Positions 18,817 through 28,168 are shown, numbered from the stretch's first letter. The stretch is DNA of 64,000 nt from Belnapia sp. F-4-1 (GCF_000802185.1 NZ_KN676113.1:2479001-2543000), one strand, 5' to 3'. Program-made: numbers and translations. Notes: a model not told the origin generated them from the letters alone.

Positions 18817-19833
18817 CTACCAGAGCCAGCTCATCATCATCCCGCCCTGGGTCCAGAGGCGGTTCAGCCCGCGGTCCAGCCCGAGCCCCTGCGCGCCGAC
18901 ATGGCGCTCATAGAGCGAGCCGTAGTCGCCCACCTGCCGGACGACCTGGAAGGCCCAGTCGTCGCGCAGCCCGAGCCCGGCGCCGACATTCTCGCTGAGC
19001 CCGAGGAAGCGGCGGACCTGCGGGTCCGTCGTGCTGGCGCGCGCCGCGACGACGGTCTCGCGCGTCAGGCCGAACTCCTCCGCCTGGATCAGGGCGGAGA
19101 TGGTCCAGCGCACCAGCAGCGCCCACTCGCCATCGCCGTTGCGCACCATGGCGCCGTGCGGCTCCTTGGCGATCAGCTCCGGCAGCAGCATCACGGCATC
19201 CGGGTCGGGCGCGGCGAGGCGGTTGGCGCTGAGGCTGATCATGTCGTTGCTGATGGCGTCGCATCGCCCGGCGAAGAAGGCGGCGATGACGTTCGGCTGG
19301 GTGTCGAAGGCGATGGTCGTCAGCCGGATGTTGGAGCGCTGGGCGAAGTCGTTCAGGTTCCGCTCGACGACGCTGCCCTGCGTGGCGCAGACCGTGGCGC
19401 CATCCAGCTCCACCGCGCGGCTGATTTTGAGGCTGCGGCGCACCAGGAAGCCCTGGCCGGTGTAGAAATAAGGCGGCGCCACGATGCTGAGGCCGAGCGT
19501 CGCATCGCGCGAGAGCGTCAGCGCGGTGAGATAGACGAGCACGTCCGCCTCGCCGCTCTGCACCGCGGTGAAGCGGCTCTGCGCCGTGAGCGGCACGAAG
19601 CGAACCTTCTCCGCATCGCCCAGCGCCGCCGCGGCGATCGCGCGGCAGATATCGGCATGCAGCCCGACCCAGCGGCCTTGGGAATCCGGCCGTGCCATGC
19701 CGGCGACGCCGGACGGCACGCCGCAGCGCACGGCGCCGTTCTGCCGCACCGCGTCCAGCGTTGGGCCGGCGCTCGCCGGCGCGGCGAGGCCAAGCAGCGC
19801 CGCCGCGAGCAGCGTGAGGATCGCAGCGCGCAT
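18817..19833 (-). CDS. Amino-acid ABC transporter substrate-binding protein, AapJ-like (copy 2)
   Basis: A 338-residue paralogue of the protein at 14455-15468. The signal peptide is MRAAILTLLAAALLGLAAPASA. It shows GAVRCGVPSGVAGMARPD, GLHADICRAIAAAALGD, SRFTAVQSGEADVLVY and FYTGQGFLVRR, and ends with DRGLNRLWTQGG. Its ATG overlaps the stop of the upstream aminotransferase by one base, so the two are co-translated. The two AapJ copies differ enough to expect different ligands. No permease is encoded nearby. Confidence 0.93.
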   Translation of the reverse strand: MRAAILTLLAAALLGLAAPASAGPTLDAVRQNGAVRCGVPSGVAGMARPDSQGRWVGLHADICRAIAAAALGDAEKVRFVPLTAQSRFTAVQSGEADVLVYLTALTLSRDATLGLSIVAPPYFYTGQGFLVRRSLKISRAVELDGATVCATQGSVVERNLNDFAQRSNIRLTTIAFDTQPNVIAAFFAGRCDAISNDMISLSANRLAAPDPDAVMLLPELIAKEPHGAMVRNGDGEWALLVRWTISALIQAEEFGLTRETVVAARASTTDPQVRRFLGLSENVGAGLGLRDDWAFQVVRQVGDYGSLYERHVGAQGLGLDRGLNRLWTQGGMMMSWLW

Positions 19834-21164
19834 CAGCCGGCAACCCCGCCGGCGCGAAGCTGCTCCGCCCGATGCTCGACGAAGCCGGCGACGGCGGCGG
19901 CAAAGCGGTCCAGCTCCGCCTCGCCCACCGGCAGGCTCAGCGCCACCATGCCGCGCCGGGCGAGGTAGATGCCGGCTTCCAGCATGTCGAAGAAGAACAG
20001 CTCGCGCAGCTGCTCCTCGCCTGGGGTCGAGGCATAGGGCCGCCCCGGCATCGGGCGACGGAAATGCACGGTCAGCATGGAGCCGATGCCGGTGAAGCCG
20101 AGCGGCACCCCGGCCGCCTCCGCCAGCCCGTTCAGCCGCGCACGCAGCGCCTCGCCGCGCCGGTAGAGCGCCTCGGCCGCCTCGGCGGTGAAGATCTCGC
20201 CCATCGCGACGGCGCCGGCATTCATCGACAGCACGTTGTTGTTGAAGGTCCCGGCATGGGCGAGCTTGCCGCCGAACTGCGCCATGATGTCGGCCCGCCC
20301 GCCGAAGGCGCCGAAGGACATGCCGCCGGCGATGTACTTGCCGAGCGTCGTCATGTCCGGCGTGATGCCGAGCCGCGCCTGCATCCCGCCGCCGGCGTGG
20401 CGGCTGGTCATCACCTCGTCGAAGATCAGCAGCGCGCCGGTCTCGTCCGCCACCGCCCGGAGCGCGGCGAGGAAGGCCGGCTCCGCCGGGATGCAGCCGC
20501 CGGAACCCAGCATCGGCTCGACGATGATTGCCGCGAGCTCCGCGCCGTGTTCCCGTGCCGTGGCGGTGGCGCCGGCAGTGTCGTTGTAGTCCGCCATCAC
20601 GAAGGGTAGCGGCAGCGCCGCCGGGCTGCTGCCGGCGAAGGGGAAGGTCAGCACACCGCCATGGTAGCCGCCGCGGAAGGCCATGACCTTCGGCCGGCCG
20701 GTGAGGGCCCGCGCCGCGGTCAGCGCCATCAGGTTCGCCTCGGTGCCGCTGTTGGTGAAGCGCACCCGCTCCAGCGAGGGGAAGCGGCCGCAGAGCAGCC
20801 GCGCCAGCCGCTCCTCGCCCGGCCCGACCGCGGCGAAGTTGATGCCCCGCCGCAGCACGTCGTGCAGCACGGCATGGATGCGCGGCTCGGAATGGCCGAA
20901 CAGCCCGGCGGTGTATTCGCCGCAAAGGTCGAGATACTCGTGGCCGTCTAAATCCCAGAGCCGGCAATCCTCGCCCCGCGTCATCGCCGCCGGAAAGGGG
21001 CCATAGGCGATGACGCTGCGGGTATTACCGCCCCCCAGCACCTCGAGCGCCTGCTCGTGCAGCGCCGCGCTGAGCGGCCGCTTCGCCGCATAGGCCGCCC
21101 GCGCCGCCTCCACCGCGCCCGGCAGGTCGAGGCTGTTCCGGCGGGCATCCAGGGCGGCGCTCAT
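19833..21164 (-). CDS. Class III PLP aminotransferase (glutamate-1-semialdehyde aminomutase-like)
   Basis: A 443-residue fold-type I PLP enzyme. Visible motifs are FTNSGTEANLMALTAARA (phosphate loop), FRGGYHGG, the PLP-nitrogen aspartate in LLIFDEVMTSRH, and the Schiff-base lysine in MTTLGKYIAGGMSFGAFGG. These match HemL-like proteins. Real HemL genes are usually solitary, whereas this one is coupled to an amino-acid binding protein and faces a GntR regulator, so a role in catabolism of an amino compound is more likely. The ATG at 21164 is preferred; the frame is open 34 codons further upstream without similarity. Confidence 0.9.
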   Translation of the reverse strand: MSAALDARRNSLDLPGAVEAARAAYAAKRPLSAALHEQALEVLGGGNTRSVIAYGPFPAAMTRGEDCRLWDLDGHEYLDLCGEYTAGLFGHSEPRIHAVLHDVLRRGINFAAVGPGEERLARLLCGRFPSLERVRFTNSGTEANLMALTAARALTGRPKVMAFRGGYHGGVLTFPFAGSSPAALPLPFVMADYNDTAGATATAREHGAELAAIIVEPMLGSGGCIPAEPAFLAALRAVADETGALLIFDEVMTSRHAGGGMQARLGITPDMTTLGKYIAGGMSFGAFGGRADIMAQFGGKLAHAGTFNNNVLSMNAGAVAMGEIFTAEAAEALYRRGEALRARLNGLAEAAGVPLGFTGIGSMLTVHFRRPMPGRPYASTPGEEQLRELFFFDMLEAGIYLARRGMVALSLPVGEAELDRFAAAVAGFVEHRAEQLRAGGVAG

Positions 21165-21250
21165 GGCGTGGCCTCGGGGGCAGGGCGGGCGGGCGGCGAC
21201 CGGTTGGGCATGAGCGGGCACTCCGGTATGGGCTGCATGGACAATACCCC

Positions 21251-21301
21251 GGGGCCATGGCCCCATTTCGGCATATCATTTGCCGAAAAAATGTGATCAC
21301 A
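21251..21301. promoter_or_regulatory. Divergent control region with three palindromes (GntR operator candidates)
   Basis: Between the aminotransferase operon and the GntR gene are three palindromes. GGGGCCATGGCCCC (21251-21264) is perfect. TTTCGGCA and TGCCGAAA form perfect 8-bp arms around 7 bases (21266-21288). TGTGATCACA (21292-21301) is perfect and lies only 11 bases before the regulator ATG. GntR proteins often bind such palindromes in divergent promoters and repress both directions. Confidence 0.6.
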
Positions 21302-21312
21302 AAGCTCCACCC

Positions 21313-22035
21313 ATGACAATCACTCTTTCCATTCCCGGTATCGCCGCCGATGACCTGCCACTCGAAGAGCAGGCCTATCGCCGGCTGCGCCAGGCCCTGG
21401 TCGAGGGCGTCTTCGCCCCGGGCGAGAAGCTGTCGATCCGCCGCGTCGCCGAGGCGCTCGGCACCAGCCCGATGCCCGCCCGGACCGCGCTGCGCCGCCT
21501 CGCCACCGAACAGGCGCTCGACGCACTGCCCTCGGGCACCGTTCTGGTCCCCCGCCTGACCCGCGCCGCCTTCCAGGAGGTCAGCGCGATCCGCGCCGAG
21601 CTGGAGCCGCTGGCCATCCGCCTGGCCGCAAGCCGGGTGGATTCGGGCACGCTCGACGCACTGGCGGCGGTGGTGGCCGAGCAGGATGCCGCGCGCGCCG
21701 CCGGCCGGCCCGAGCTCTGCCTGCAGAAGGACCGCGAATTCCTCTTCGGCCTTTACCGGCAGGCGGGGGCGCCGATGCTGCTCGGCATGATCGAGGCTCT
21801 CTGGCTGCGACGCGGCCCACTCTTCTGGGAGGCCCGCTGGATCGTAATGGGCAGTCCGCCGGAGGCCGCGCACCGGCACGGGCCGATCCTCGCCGCCCTG
21901 CGCCGTGGCGCCGGCGAGGAGGCCGCGCGGGAGCTGAAGGCCGAGATCGAGCGGATGACCGCCTTCCTGAGCGGCGCCCTGCAATTCGAGGACGAGGTCC
22001 CGGCCATGCCGCGGGCGATGCGCGCCCGGGCCTGA
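21313..22035 (+). CDS. GntR family transcriptional regulator (FadR/FCD type)
   Basis: A 240-residue regulator. The winged helix-turn-helix is at about residues 15-85 (EEQAYRRLRQALVEGVFAPGEKLS, VAEALGTSPMPARTALRRL). It is followed by an all-helical FCD-type effector domain starting at AFQEVSAIRAELEPLAIRLAA. It is divergent from the aminotransferase/AapJ operon and probably represses it, relieved by an amino-acid-like ligand (inference). The ATG at 21313 is chosen over an upstream TTG because an ATG is available and the palindromes would otherwise be coding. Confidence 0.92.
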   Translation: MTITLSIPGIAADDLPLEEQAYRRLRQALVEGVFAPGEKLSIRRVAEALGTSPMPARTALRRLATEQALDALPSGTVLVPRLTRAAFQEVSAIRAELEPLAIRLAASRVDSGTLDALAAVVAEQDAARAAGRPELCLQKDREFLFGLYRQAGAPMLLGMIEALWLRRGPLFWEARWIVMGSPPEAAHRHGPILAALRRGAGEEAARELKAEIERMTAFLSGALQFEDEVPAMPRAMRARA

Positions 22036-22056
22036 GCGGCCCCGCCCGCGCCGCCG

Positions 22057-25044
22057 TCACCCCTCGCGCGGCAGCGCCGCCGTGATCGCGCGCGCCAACA
22101 CCTCCAGGTCGAAGGGCTTCGGGATCACCGCCGCGTCGTCCGGCAGCGCCACCCGCGCGAAGCCGGTGATGAACAGCACCGGCAGGCCCGGCAGCCGCTC
22201 TTGCGCCGCCTCGGCCACGCTGCGTCCGTCCATCCGGCCCGGCAGGCCGACATCCGTCACCAGGAGGTCGGGGCGCAGCCCCTCATCCAGCAGCCGCAGC
22301 GCCGCCGGGCCGTCAGGCGCCTCGACCACGTGGTAGCCGAGGTCGCGCAGGCGCTCGGCCGCCGGCATCCGCACCGTTGTCTCGTCGTCCACCATCAGCA
22401 CCGTCGCCCCGGCGGCGACCAGCTCCGTTTGCTCCGCCCCGGCGGCCTCGTCGGCGACGGCCGCATCCCCTCCGCCGTGCCGCGGCAACAGCAAGCGCAC
22501 CGTCGTCCCGCGCCCCACCGTGCTGGCGATGCGCAGCACGCCACCGGACTGCCGCACGAAGCCGAAGACCTGGCTCAGGCCGAGGCCGGTGCCCTGGCCT
22601 TGCGGCTTGGTGGTGAAGAACGGCTCCAGCACCCGATCCATGACCTCGGGCCCCATGCCCGTGCCGGTGTCCCGCACCGCGATCTCGATGAAGTCGCCCG
22701 GCAGCGCCGCCTCGTCAGGCCGTAATGCCGCCGCCCCGAGCCGGGCGCCGCGGCTGGCGATCGTCAGGCTCCCACCCTCCGGCATCGCGTCGCGCGCATT
22801 GATGCAGAGGTTGAGGATGGCGCTCTCCAGCTCGTTCGGGTCGCACAGCACGGCGCCGGCGCCGTCCTCGAGCCGCAGGTCGAGCGCGATCGCGGGCCCG
22901 ACCATCCGCCGCAGCATGTCAGCCATCCCCGCGGCCAGCGCCTCCGGCTTCAGCGGCTTCGGGTCGAGCCGCTGGCGCCGCGCGAAGGCGAGCAGCCGGC
23001 GGGTAAGGCTGGCCGCGCGCCCGGCCGCGTCGCGCGCCGCCAGCATGTAGCGCGCGGCATCGGCGGTGCGGCCGTCGTCCATCCGCCGCCGCGCCATTTC
23101 GAGCGCCCCGGTCACGCCCTGCAGCATGTTGTTGAAGTCATGCGCGATGCCGCCGGTAAGCTGGCCGATGGCCTCCATCTTCTGCGCCTGGCGCAGGCTC
23201 TCCTCGGCGGCCATCAGCGCCCCGGTCCGCTCGGCCACCCGCGCCTCCAGCTCCTCCGCACCGCGGGTCAGCGCCTCTCGCGCACGGATGGTGTCGTCGA
23301 TGTCGGCGCAGGCGCCGAGCCATTCCGCGGCGCCGCCCGCGCCGGCGGCCGGGCCGCGCGCCCCGCGCATCTGGAACCAGCGCCAGGTGCCGTCCACGGC
23401 GCGGCGCAGGCGGCATTCGGCATCGACGACGCCCATCGCGGCGGCGCGGCTCCAAGCCGCCCGCACCGCCGCCCGGTCGTCGGGGTGGACCGCTCCCAGC
23501 CAGCCGGGCCCGCGGCTCATCGCATCCGTGAGGCCGGTGAAGGCGATCCATTGCGGGCTGGCCCAGCTCCAGTCCCCGCCATCCGCCGAGCGCCAGACGA
23601 GCTGCGGGATGCCCTCGGCCAGCCGGCGGAATCGCTCCTTCTCCGTCTCCAGCGCACCGCTGGCCGCGACCATGTCGGAGACGTCCTGCACGATGCCGGC
23701 GACGCGCGCGACCCGGCCCGAGGCATCGCGGATCGGGAAGCCGGTGTCGCGCAGGTGGACGACCCGGCCATCTGCCGGCCGCACCACGCGGTACTGCGCG
23801 ATCACCGTTTCGCCTGCGAGGGCGCGTGGCATCGCCGCGAAGGCCGCCGCGTGGTCCCCCGGGTGCACCAGGTCGCGCCAGCGGCCGAGATCGGCCAGCA
23901 GGTGGTCGCGCGACTCGCCGAAGATGCGCTCGAAGGCCGGCGAAAGGTATTCCAGCCTTGCCCCCTGCTCGCCCACGATCCACAGCACGTCGGCAGAGTT
24001 CTCGGCGAAGCTGCGGAACCGTTCCTCGCTCTCGCGCAACGCCGCCTCGGCGCGGCGGTGGGTCGTGACGTCCTGCATCACCACCATGATCCGGCCGCGT
24101 GCCCGGTCCTGCACCCGGGCGACGTACATCTGCAGGATCCTGCCCTGCGAGCGTGCCTCGCGCTCGAAGCGCGCCACCTCGCCGGTGTCGAGCGCGCGGT
24201 CGAAGATGTCGTACCAACCCTCGTCCTCGTCGGGGAAGTGGTCGCGCACCGACCGCCCGGTGAGGTCGCCGGTGCGGAACATCGCCTTCGAAGCTGGGTT
24301 CATCGCCACGTAGCGCCAGTCGCGCAGCCCGTCGGGGCGCTGCGGCAGCCGCTCGAAGATCATTACCCCCTCGTCCATCGCCTCGAAGAGGATGCGGTAC
24401 TTCGCCTCCTCCTCCCGCAGCGCCGCCTCGGCCAGGCGGGCCGCGCTGCGGTCGTGCAGCATCCAGACCGCGCCCACCGGCATGGCCTCGCCGGGCGCGC
24501 GCAGCGGCATCGCCTCGATCGCAACCCAGGCCCGGCCATTGCCCCGCCGCCGCACCCAGCCCTCGCGCGACACCCGGCCGCCGCCCAGCACCGTCGCGGC
24601 ATCTGCCGCGAGCGCGCTGGCCGCTGCCTCATCGCTGGGGCCCAGGGCGGCGTCCAGCGGCATCCCCGCCAGCGCCGCCGCCTCGCCCCAGCCGAGCAGG
24701 GCGCCTGCGCCGGGATTCCAGGACAGGACATGCCCGTCACGGCCGGTGACGACGATGGCGCAATCGATCGCGCCCTCGATGACCGTTCGCAGCTCCGCCT
24801 CGTGCCAGCCGGCGGCCGGGCTCGCATCGGCCTGCCCGCGAAGGGTCGCGGCTGCCCGGGAGGCAATTAGCCGGGCCTGGTCCTCCGCGATGCGTTGGTC
24901 GAGCAGGGCGCCCAGCTCCGCCGCCGGGCCGGCCGGCGCCCGCCTGGCCTCCTCGAGCTCCTGCCGGAGCCGCTCGACCTCCCGTTGCAGCGCCGCCCGT
25001 TCCCGGCGGAGTTCCTCCGGATCGGGGCCGGGCTGGTCATGCAT
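22057..25044 (-). CDS. Multi-PAS hybrid sensor histidine kinase with receiver domain
   Basis: A 995-residue soluble-looking kinase with no membrane segment. It has an N-terminal coiled coil (about residues 12-55, heptads of LRRERAALQREVERL), then four PAS/PAC units (about 95-600; for example YRILFEAMDEGVMIFE and RFRSFAENSADVLWIV). The HisKA helix carries phospho-His635 in GGIAHDFNNML. A HATPase follows (NLCINARDAMPEGG, GTGMGPEVM, GQGTGLGLSQVFG), then a receiver with Asp931 in LLVTDVGLPGRMDG. The kinase core is close to that at 32683-35187. No separate output gene is adjacent. Confidence 0.94.
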   Translation of the reverse strand: MHDQPGPDPEELRRERAALQREVERLRQELEEARRAPAGPAAELGALLDQRIAEDQARLIASRAAATLRGQADASPAAGWHEAELRTVIEGAIDCAIVVTGRDGHVLSWNPGAGALLGWGEAAALAGMPLDAALGPSDEAAASALAADAATVLGGGRVSREGWVRRRGNGRAWVAIEAMPLRAPGEAMPVGAVWMLHDRSAARLAEAALREEEAKYRILFEAMDEGVMIFERLPQRPDGLRDWRYVAMNPASKAMFRTGDLTGRSVRDHFPDEDEGWYDIFDRALDTGEVARFEREARSQGRILQMYVARVQDRARGRIMVVMQDVTTHRRAEAALRESEERFRSFAENSADVLWIVGEQGARLEYLSPAFERIFGESRDHLLADLGRWRDLVHPGDHAAAFAAMPRALAGETVIAQYRVVRPADGRVVHLRDTGFPIRDASGRVARVAGIVQDVSDMVAASGALETEKERFRRLAEGIPQLVWRSADGGDWSWASPQWIAFTGLTDAMSRGPGWLGAVHPDDRAAVRAAWSRAAAMGVVDAECRLRRAVDGTWRWFQMRGARGPAAGAGGAAEWLGACADIDDTIRAREALTRGAEELEARVAERTGALMAAEESLRQAQKMEAIGQLTGGIAHDFNNMLQGVTGALEMARRRMDDGRTADAARYMLAARDAAGRAASLTRRLLAFARRQRLDPKPLKPEALAAGMADMLRRMVGPAIALDLRLEDGAGAVLCDPNELESAILNLCINARDAMPEGGSLTIASRGARLGAAALRPDEAALPGDFIEIAVRDTGTGMGPEVMDRVLEPFFTTKPQGQGTGLGLSQVFGFVRQSGGVLRIASTVGRGTTVRLLLPRHGGGDAAVADEAAGAEQTELVAAGATVLMVDDETTVRMPAAERLRDLGYHVVEAPDGPAALRLLDEGLRPDLLVTDVGLPGRMDGRSVAEAAQERLPGLPVLFITGFARVALPDDAAVIPKPFDLEVLARAITAALPREG

Positions 25045-25575
25045 GGGTGTCGGATGCCCGGGGCACGCCCCGCGGTGCGGCCTTGCCGACGGCGCGGCGG
25101 CAGCCCAGGCGCAGGGGGCCAGCGGCGTCATCGCTCGGTGCATGGGCGAGGAAGGCGTTGGGCGATGCGGGCCAACCGGCCATGGTGGAATCCTGCACTG
25201 GCAACGTGAAATCCTGCGGGCCGTTAGCCGGCCTTGCCATGGCGGCCGCCGGCCCTCGCGCGGGCTTTGAGGGTCGGGCTACCAGGGTCAGCGCCCGCCC
25301 GCTCCGGGCATGCAGCGCCGCGAAGGGCCGATGGTTGCATTCACGCATCTTCGGGCCGGGTTGCTCGTTGCGGGTGCGCTTGCGCATGTCCTCCCGGCGC
25401 GGCCTCGATGGACCTCGCGGTGCCGAGCCTCCCCGGGCCGGGAGCACAACCACTTCCCGCGCCGTGCTCGCGCGCATCTGCCGACAGCGCCACCGTGGCG
25501 CCCGGCCGCCGTCATGCCGCCGTCATGAAGGATCTGCGAATGCGCGGCGCCTCGTCGGGCGCCGCGGCACGCTTC
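25045..25575. other. Intergenic region without a supported gene
   Basis: These 531 bases lie upstream of the hybrid kinase and downstream of the small secreted protein gene. Open frames exist on both strands, but none shows a recognisable domain, a convincing ribosome site or normal composition. The kinase promoter is expected here, but no clear element was recognised. Confidence 0.4.
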
Positions 25576-25929
25576 CTATTCCGCAGGCGGCGGCGCCACC
25601 GGCAGCGCGGCCGCATAGGGCTCGATTCGCAGGCTCTCGCTCCTGAGGATCGCCACCCGTCCGGTGGCGGCGAATCGCGTTGCCCCGTCCGGTGCCCGCC
25701 CGACAGCGTAGCGCCAGGCGGTGACCTGCCCCTCAGCCACCAGCGCGCGGGCGAGTCGCTCAACCGCCGGCCCGCCGCCGAGCCGCGCCAGCTCCGCCTC
25801 GGTGAGGCCGATCGTTACCTCGTCCCGTGGCCCGACCACCTTGAACAGGCTGACCTCGCCGCCCTGCGCCGCCGCCAGCCCCGGCAGCAGCGCCAGGCCG
25901 AGTCCCGCGAGATGCCGACGCCAGACCAT
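25576..25929 (-). CDS. Small exported protein of unknown function
   Basis: A 117-residue protein with a signal peptide (MVWRRHLAGLGLALLPGLAAAQ). The mature part resembles a single compact domain: SLFKVVGPRDEVTIGLTEAELARLGG, then AVERLARALVAEGQVTAWRYAVGRAPDGATRF, RVAILRSESLRIEPY, and a proline-rich end. A GGGAGGA site 5 bases before the ATG at 25929 favours this start over an upstream one at 25989. No family name can be given. Confidence 0.7.
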   Translation of the reverse strand: MVWRRHLAGLGLALLPGLAAAQGGEVSLFKVVGPRDEVTIGLTEAELARLGGGPAVERLARALVAEGQVTAWRYAVGRAPDGATRFAATGRVAILRSESLRIEPYAAALPVAPPPAE

Positions 25930-26144
25930 GGCCGATCCTCCCTTCGCATCGTCTCCGGGGAGCATGCAAAACCCCGTCCCGCCCGGCAATCCGTCACGCC
26001 TGCGTTGCGATGGGGCTGTGGATAGCGGGGATCATGGGGATGGATGGCGATGAGGCTTGACGGACTCACCCGCAATGACCGCTTATCCATGAACGGAATA
26101 TGAACATCGGCGCTCGGCCCGCCTTTGCGCCCCGCCGGAACCAA

Positions 26145-26160
26145 ATACCCCATCTGGTGT
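26145..26160 (+). promoter_or_regulatory. NrdR box 1 upstream of nrdA
   Basis: ATACCCCATCTGGTGT agrees with the NrdR consensus acaCwAtATaTwGtgt at about 10 of 16 positions, best in the right half. It is exactly 32 bp from box 2, about three helical turns, as in known NrdR-controlled promoters. Confidence 0.6.
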
Positions 26161-26176
26161 TATGAGGGGGTGCAGA

Positions 26177-26192
26177 CGACAATATCTTGTGT
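26177..26192 (+). promoter_or_regulatory. NrdR box 2 upstream of nrdA
   Basis: CGACAATATCTTGTGT matches the NrdR consensus acaCwAtATaTwGtgt at 13 of 16 positions. It sits 54 bases before the GTG start and 32 bp downstream of box 1. Confidence 0.75.
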
Positions 26193-26246
26193 CGCGTCGC
26201 TGCTGGATGCATTCTCCCCCACCGGGGACTGGAAGGGGATAGCGCG

Positions 26247-28112
26247 GTGTTCGATACGGTTCAGCTTGCAGGCCATCACCAGGTTCAGGTCGATCGCAGC
26301 CGCGACGCGCGGCTGACGGATTTCGGCAAGGCGACGCTGGATGACCGCTACCTGCTGCCCGGCGAAAGCTACCAGGACCTCTTCGCGCGCGTCGCCTCGG
26401 CCTATGGCGACGACGCGGCGCACAGCCAGCGCATCTACGACTACATCTCGAAGCTCTGGTTCATGCCGGCGACCCCCGTGCTGTCCAACGGTGGCACCAC
26501 GCGCGGCCTGCCCATCTCCTGCTTCCTGAACGAGGCGGATGACAGCCTCGACGGCATCGTCGGCCTCTGGAACGAGAATGTCTGGCTGGCCGCCAAGGGC
26601 GGCGGCATCGGCAGCTACTGGGGCAACCTGCGCGGCATCGGCGAGAAGGTCGGCCGCAACGGCAAGACCTCCGGCGTCGTCCCCTTCATCCGCGTCATGG
26701 ACAGCCTGACGCTCGCCATCTCCCAGGGGTCGCTCCGCCGCGGCTCGGCCGCCGTCTACCTCCCCATCAGCCACCCCGAGGTCGAGGAGTTCATCGAGAT
26801 CCGCCGCCCCACCGGCGGCGACCCGAACCGCAAGGCGCTGAACCTCCACCACGGCCTGCTGATCTCGGACGCCTTCATGCGCGCCGTCGAGGCCGACGAG
26901 GAATGGCCGCTCTGCAGCCCGAAGGACGGCGCGATCATGCGGAAGATCTCCGCCCGCGCCCTCTGGATCCGCATCCTCACCGCCCGCATCGAGACCGGCG
27001 AGCCCTACCTCGTCTTCTCCGACCATGTGAACAAGGCGATGCCGGCGCACCACAAGCTGGCCGGGCTCGAGGTCAAGACCTCCAACCTCTGCTCCGAGAT
27101 CACCCTGCCCACGGGCCGCGACCAGCATGGCCGCGACCGCACCGCCGTCTGCTGCCTCTCCTCCCTCAACCTCGAGACCTGGTTCGAGTGGAAGGACGAC
27201 AAGCAGTTCATCCCGGACGTGATGCGCTTCCTCGACAACGTCCTGCAGAATTTCATCGACACCGCGCCCGACAGCATGGCGAAGGCGAAGTACTCGGCGA
27301 TGCGCGAGCGCTCCGTCGGCCTCGGCGTGATGGGCTTCCACAGCTTCCTCCAGGCGCAAAACGTGCCTTTCGAGAGCGTGGTGGCGAAGGTCTGGAACAA
27401 GCGGATGTTCAAGCATATCCGCGAGCAGGCCGATGTCGCCAGCCGCGTCCTGGCCGAGGAGCGCGGCGCCTGCCCGGATGCCGCCGAATACGGCTTCATG
27501 GAGCGCTTCTCGAACAAGATGGCGATCGCGCCCACGGCCTCGATCTCCATCATCTGCGGCGGCGCCTCGCCGGGGATCGAGCCGGTGGCGGCGAACGTCT
27601 ACAACCACAAGACGCTTTCGGGCAGCTACATCGTCCGCAACCCGTACCTCAAGAAGGTGCTGGCGAAGCACGGCCGCGACGACGACGAGACCTGGACGAG
27701 CATCACCGTCCGCAAGGGCAGCGTGCAGCATCTCGACTTCCTGACCGAGCCGGAGCGCGCCACCTTCAAGACCGCATTCGAGCTCGACCAGCGCTGGGTG
27801 GTGGAGCACGCCGCCGACCGCTCGCCCTTCATCTGCCAGAGCCAGTCGGTGAACCTTTTCCTCCCCGCCAACGTCCACAAGCGCGACCTGCACCAGATTC
27901 ACGTCATGGCCTGGAAGCGCGGGGTGAAGTCGCTCTACTACTGCCGCAGCCTGTCCATCCAGCGCGCCGACACGATCAGCGAGAAGATCGTTGGCCAGGA
28001 CGACATCATGGCGGCTCATGTGCCGACCGCGGCCGATGCGGTGCTGCCGCTGGTGGCCCGCAGCGCCCAAATCTCGACCACGGATTACGAGGAGTGCCTG
28101 GCCTGCCAGTGA
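26247..28112 (+). CDS. nrdA: Ribonucleoside-diphosphate reductase, alpha subunit (class Ia type)
   Basis: A 621-residue catalytic subunit that reduces ribonucleoside diphosphates to deoxy forms. Active-site cysteines are visible in PISCFLNEADDSLDG (first redox Cys), NLCSEITLPT (thiyl-radical Cys), CCLSSLNLE (partner Cys) and the mobile C-terminal pair YEECLACQ. SIICGGASPGIEPVAANVYNHKTLSG is also conserved. It is shorter than E. coli NrdA (761) because the N-terminal ATP-cone is absent, so dATP feedback at that site may be lacking. GTG at 26247 is chosen: GGAAGGGGA lies 7 bases ahead and no in-frame ATG is nearer. Confidence 0.95.
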   Translation: MFDTVQLAGHHQVQVDRSRDARLTDFGKATLDDRYLLPGESYQDLFARVASAYGDDAAHSQRIYDYISKLWFMPATPVLSNGGTTRGLPISCFLNEADDSLDGIVGLWNENVWLAAKGGGIGSYWGNLRGIGEKVGRNGKTSGVVPFIRVMDSLTLAISQGSLRRGSAAVYLPISHPEVEEFIEIRRPTGGDPNRKALNLHHGLLISDAFMRAVEADEEWPLCSPKDGAIMRKISARALWIRILTARIETGEPYLVFSDHVNKAMPAHHKLAGLEVKTSNLCSEITLPTGRDQHGRDRTAVCCLSSLNLETWFEWKDDKQFIPDVMRFLDNVLQNFIDTAPDSMAKAKYSAMRERSVGLGVMGFHSFLQAQNVPFESVVAKVWNKRMFKHIREQADVASRVLAEERGACPDAAEYGFMERFSNKMAIAPTASISIICGGASPGIEPVAANVYNHKTLSGSYIVRNPYLKKVLAKHGRDDDETWTSITVRKGSVQHLDFLTEPERATFKTAFELDQRWVVEHAADRSPFICQSQSVNLFLPANVHKRDLHQIHVMAWKRGVKSLYYCRSLSIQRADTISEKIVGQDDIMAAHVPTAADAVLPLVARSAQISTTDYEECLACQ

Positions 28113-28146
28113 CCAGCCCCGTCGCCTGAAGGTCTGGCCTGCCCGG

Positions 28147-28168
28147 GAATGCGCCTCATGGCGCATTC
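28147..28168 (+). terminator. Hairpin after nrdA
   Basis: GAATGCGCC and GGCGCATTC form a perfect 9-bp stem with a TCAT loop, extendable by two pairs including one wobble. No T-tract follows. It lies 35 bases after the nrdA stop and may terminate or stabilise the message. Confidence 0.5.

Larger units (their letters stand above)
25930..26246. other. nrdA upstream region
   Basis: These 317 bases carry no gene. They contain two DnaA-box-like sequences, TGTGGATAG (26017-26025) and TTATCCATG (26083-26091), followed by two NrdR-type boxes described separately. In Escherichia coli both DnaA and NrdR act on the nrdAB promoter. Confidence 0.5.

Noticed and set aside
25037..25240. A 67-residue gene upstream of the hybrid kinase
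   Set aside because: It overlaps the kinase start, has no recognisable domain and no convincing ribosome site.
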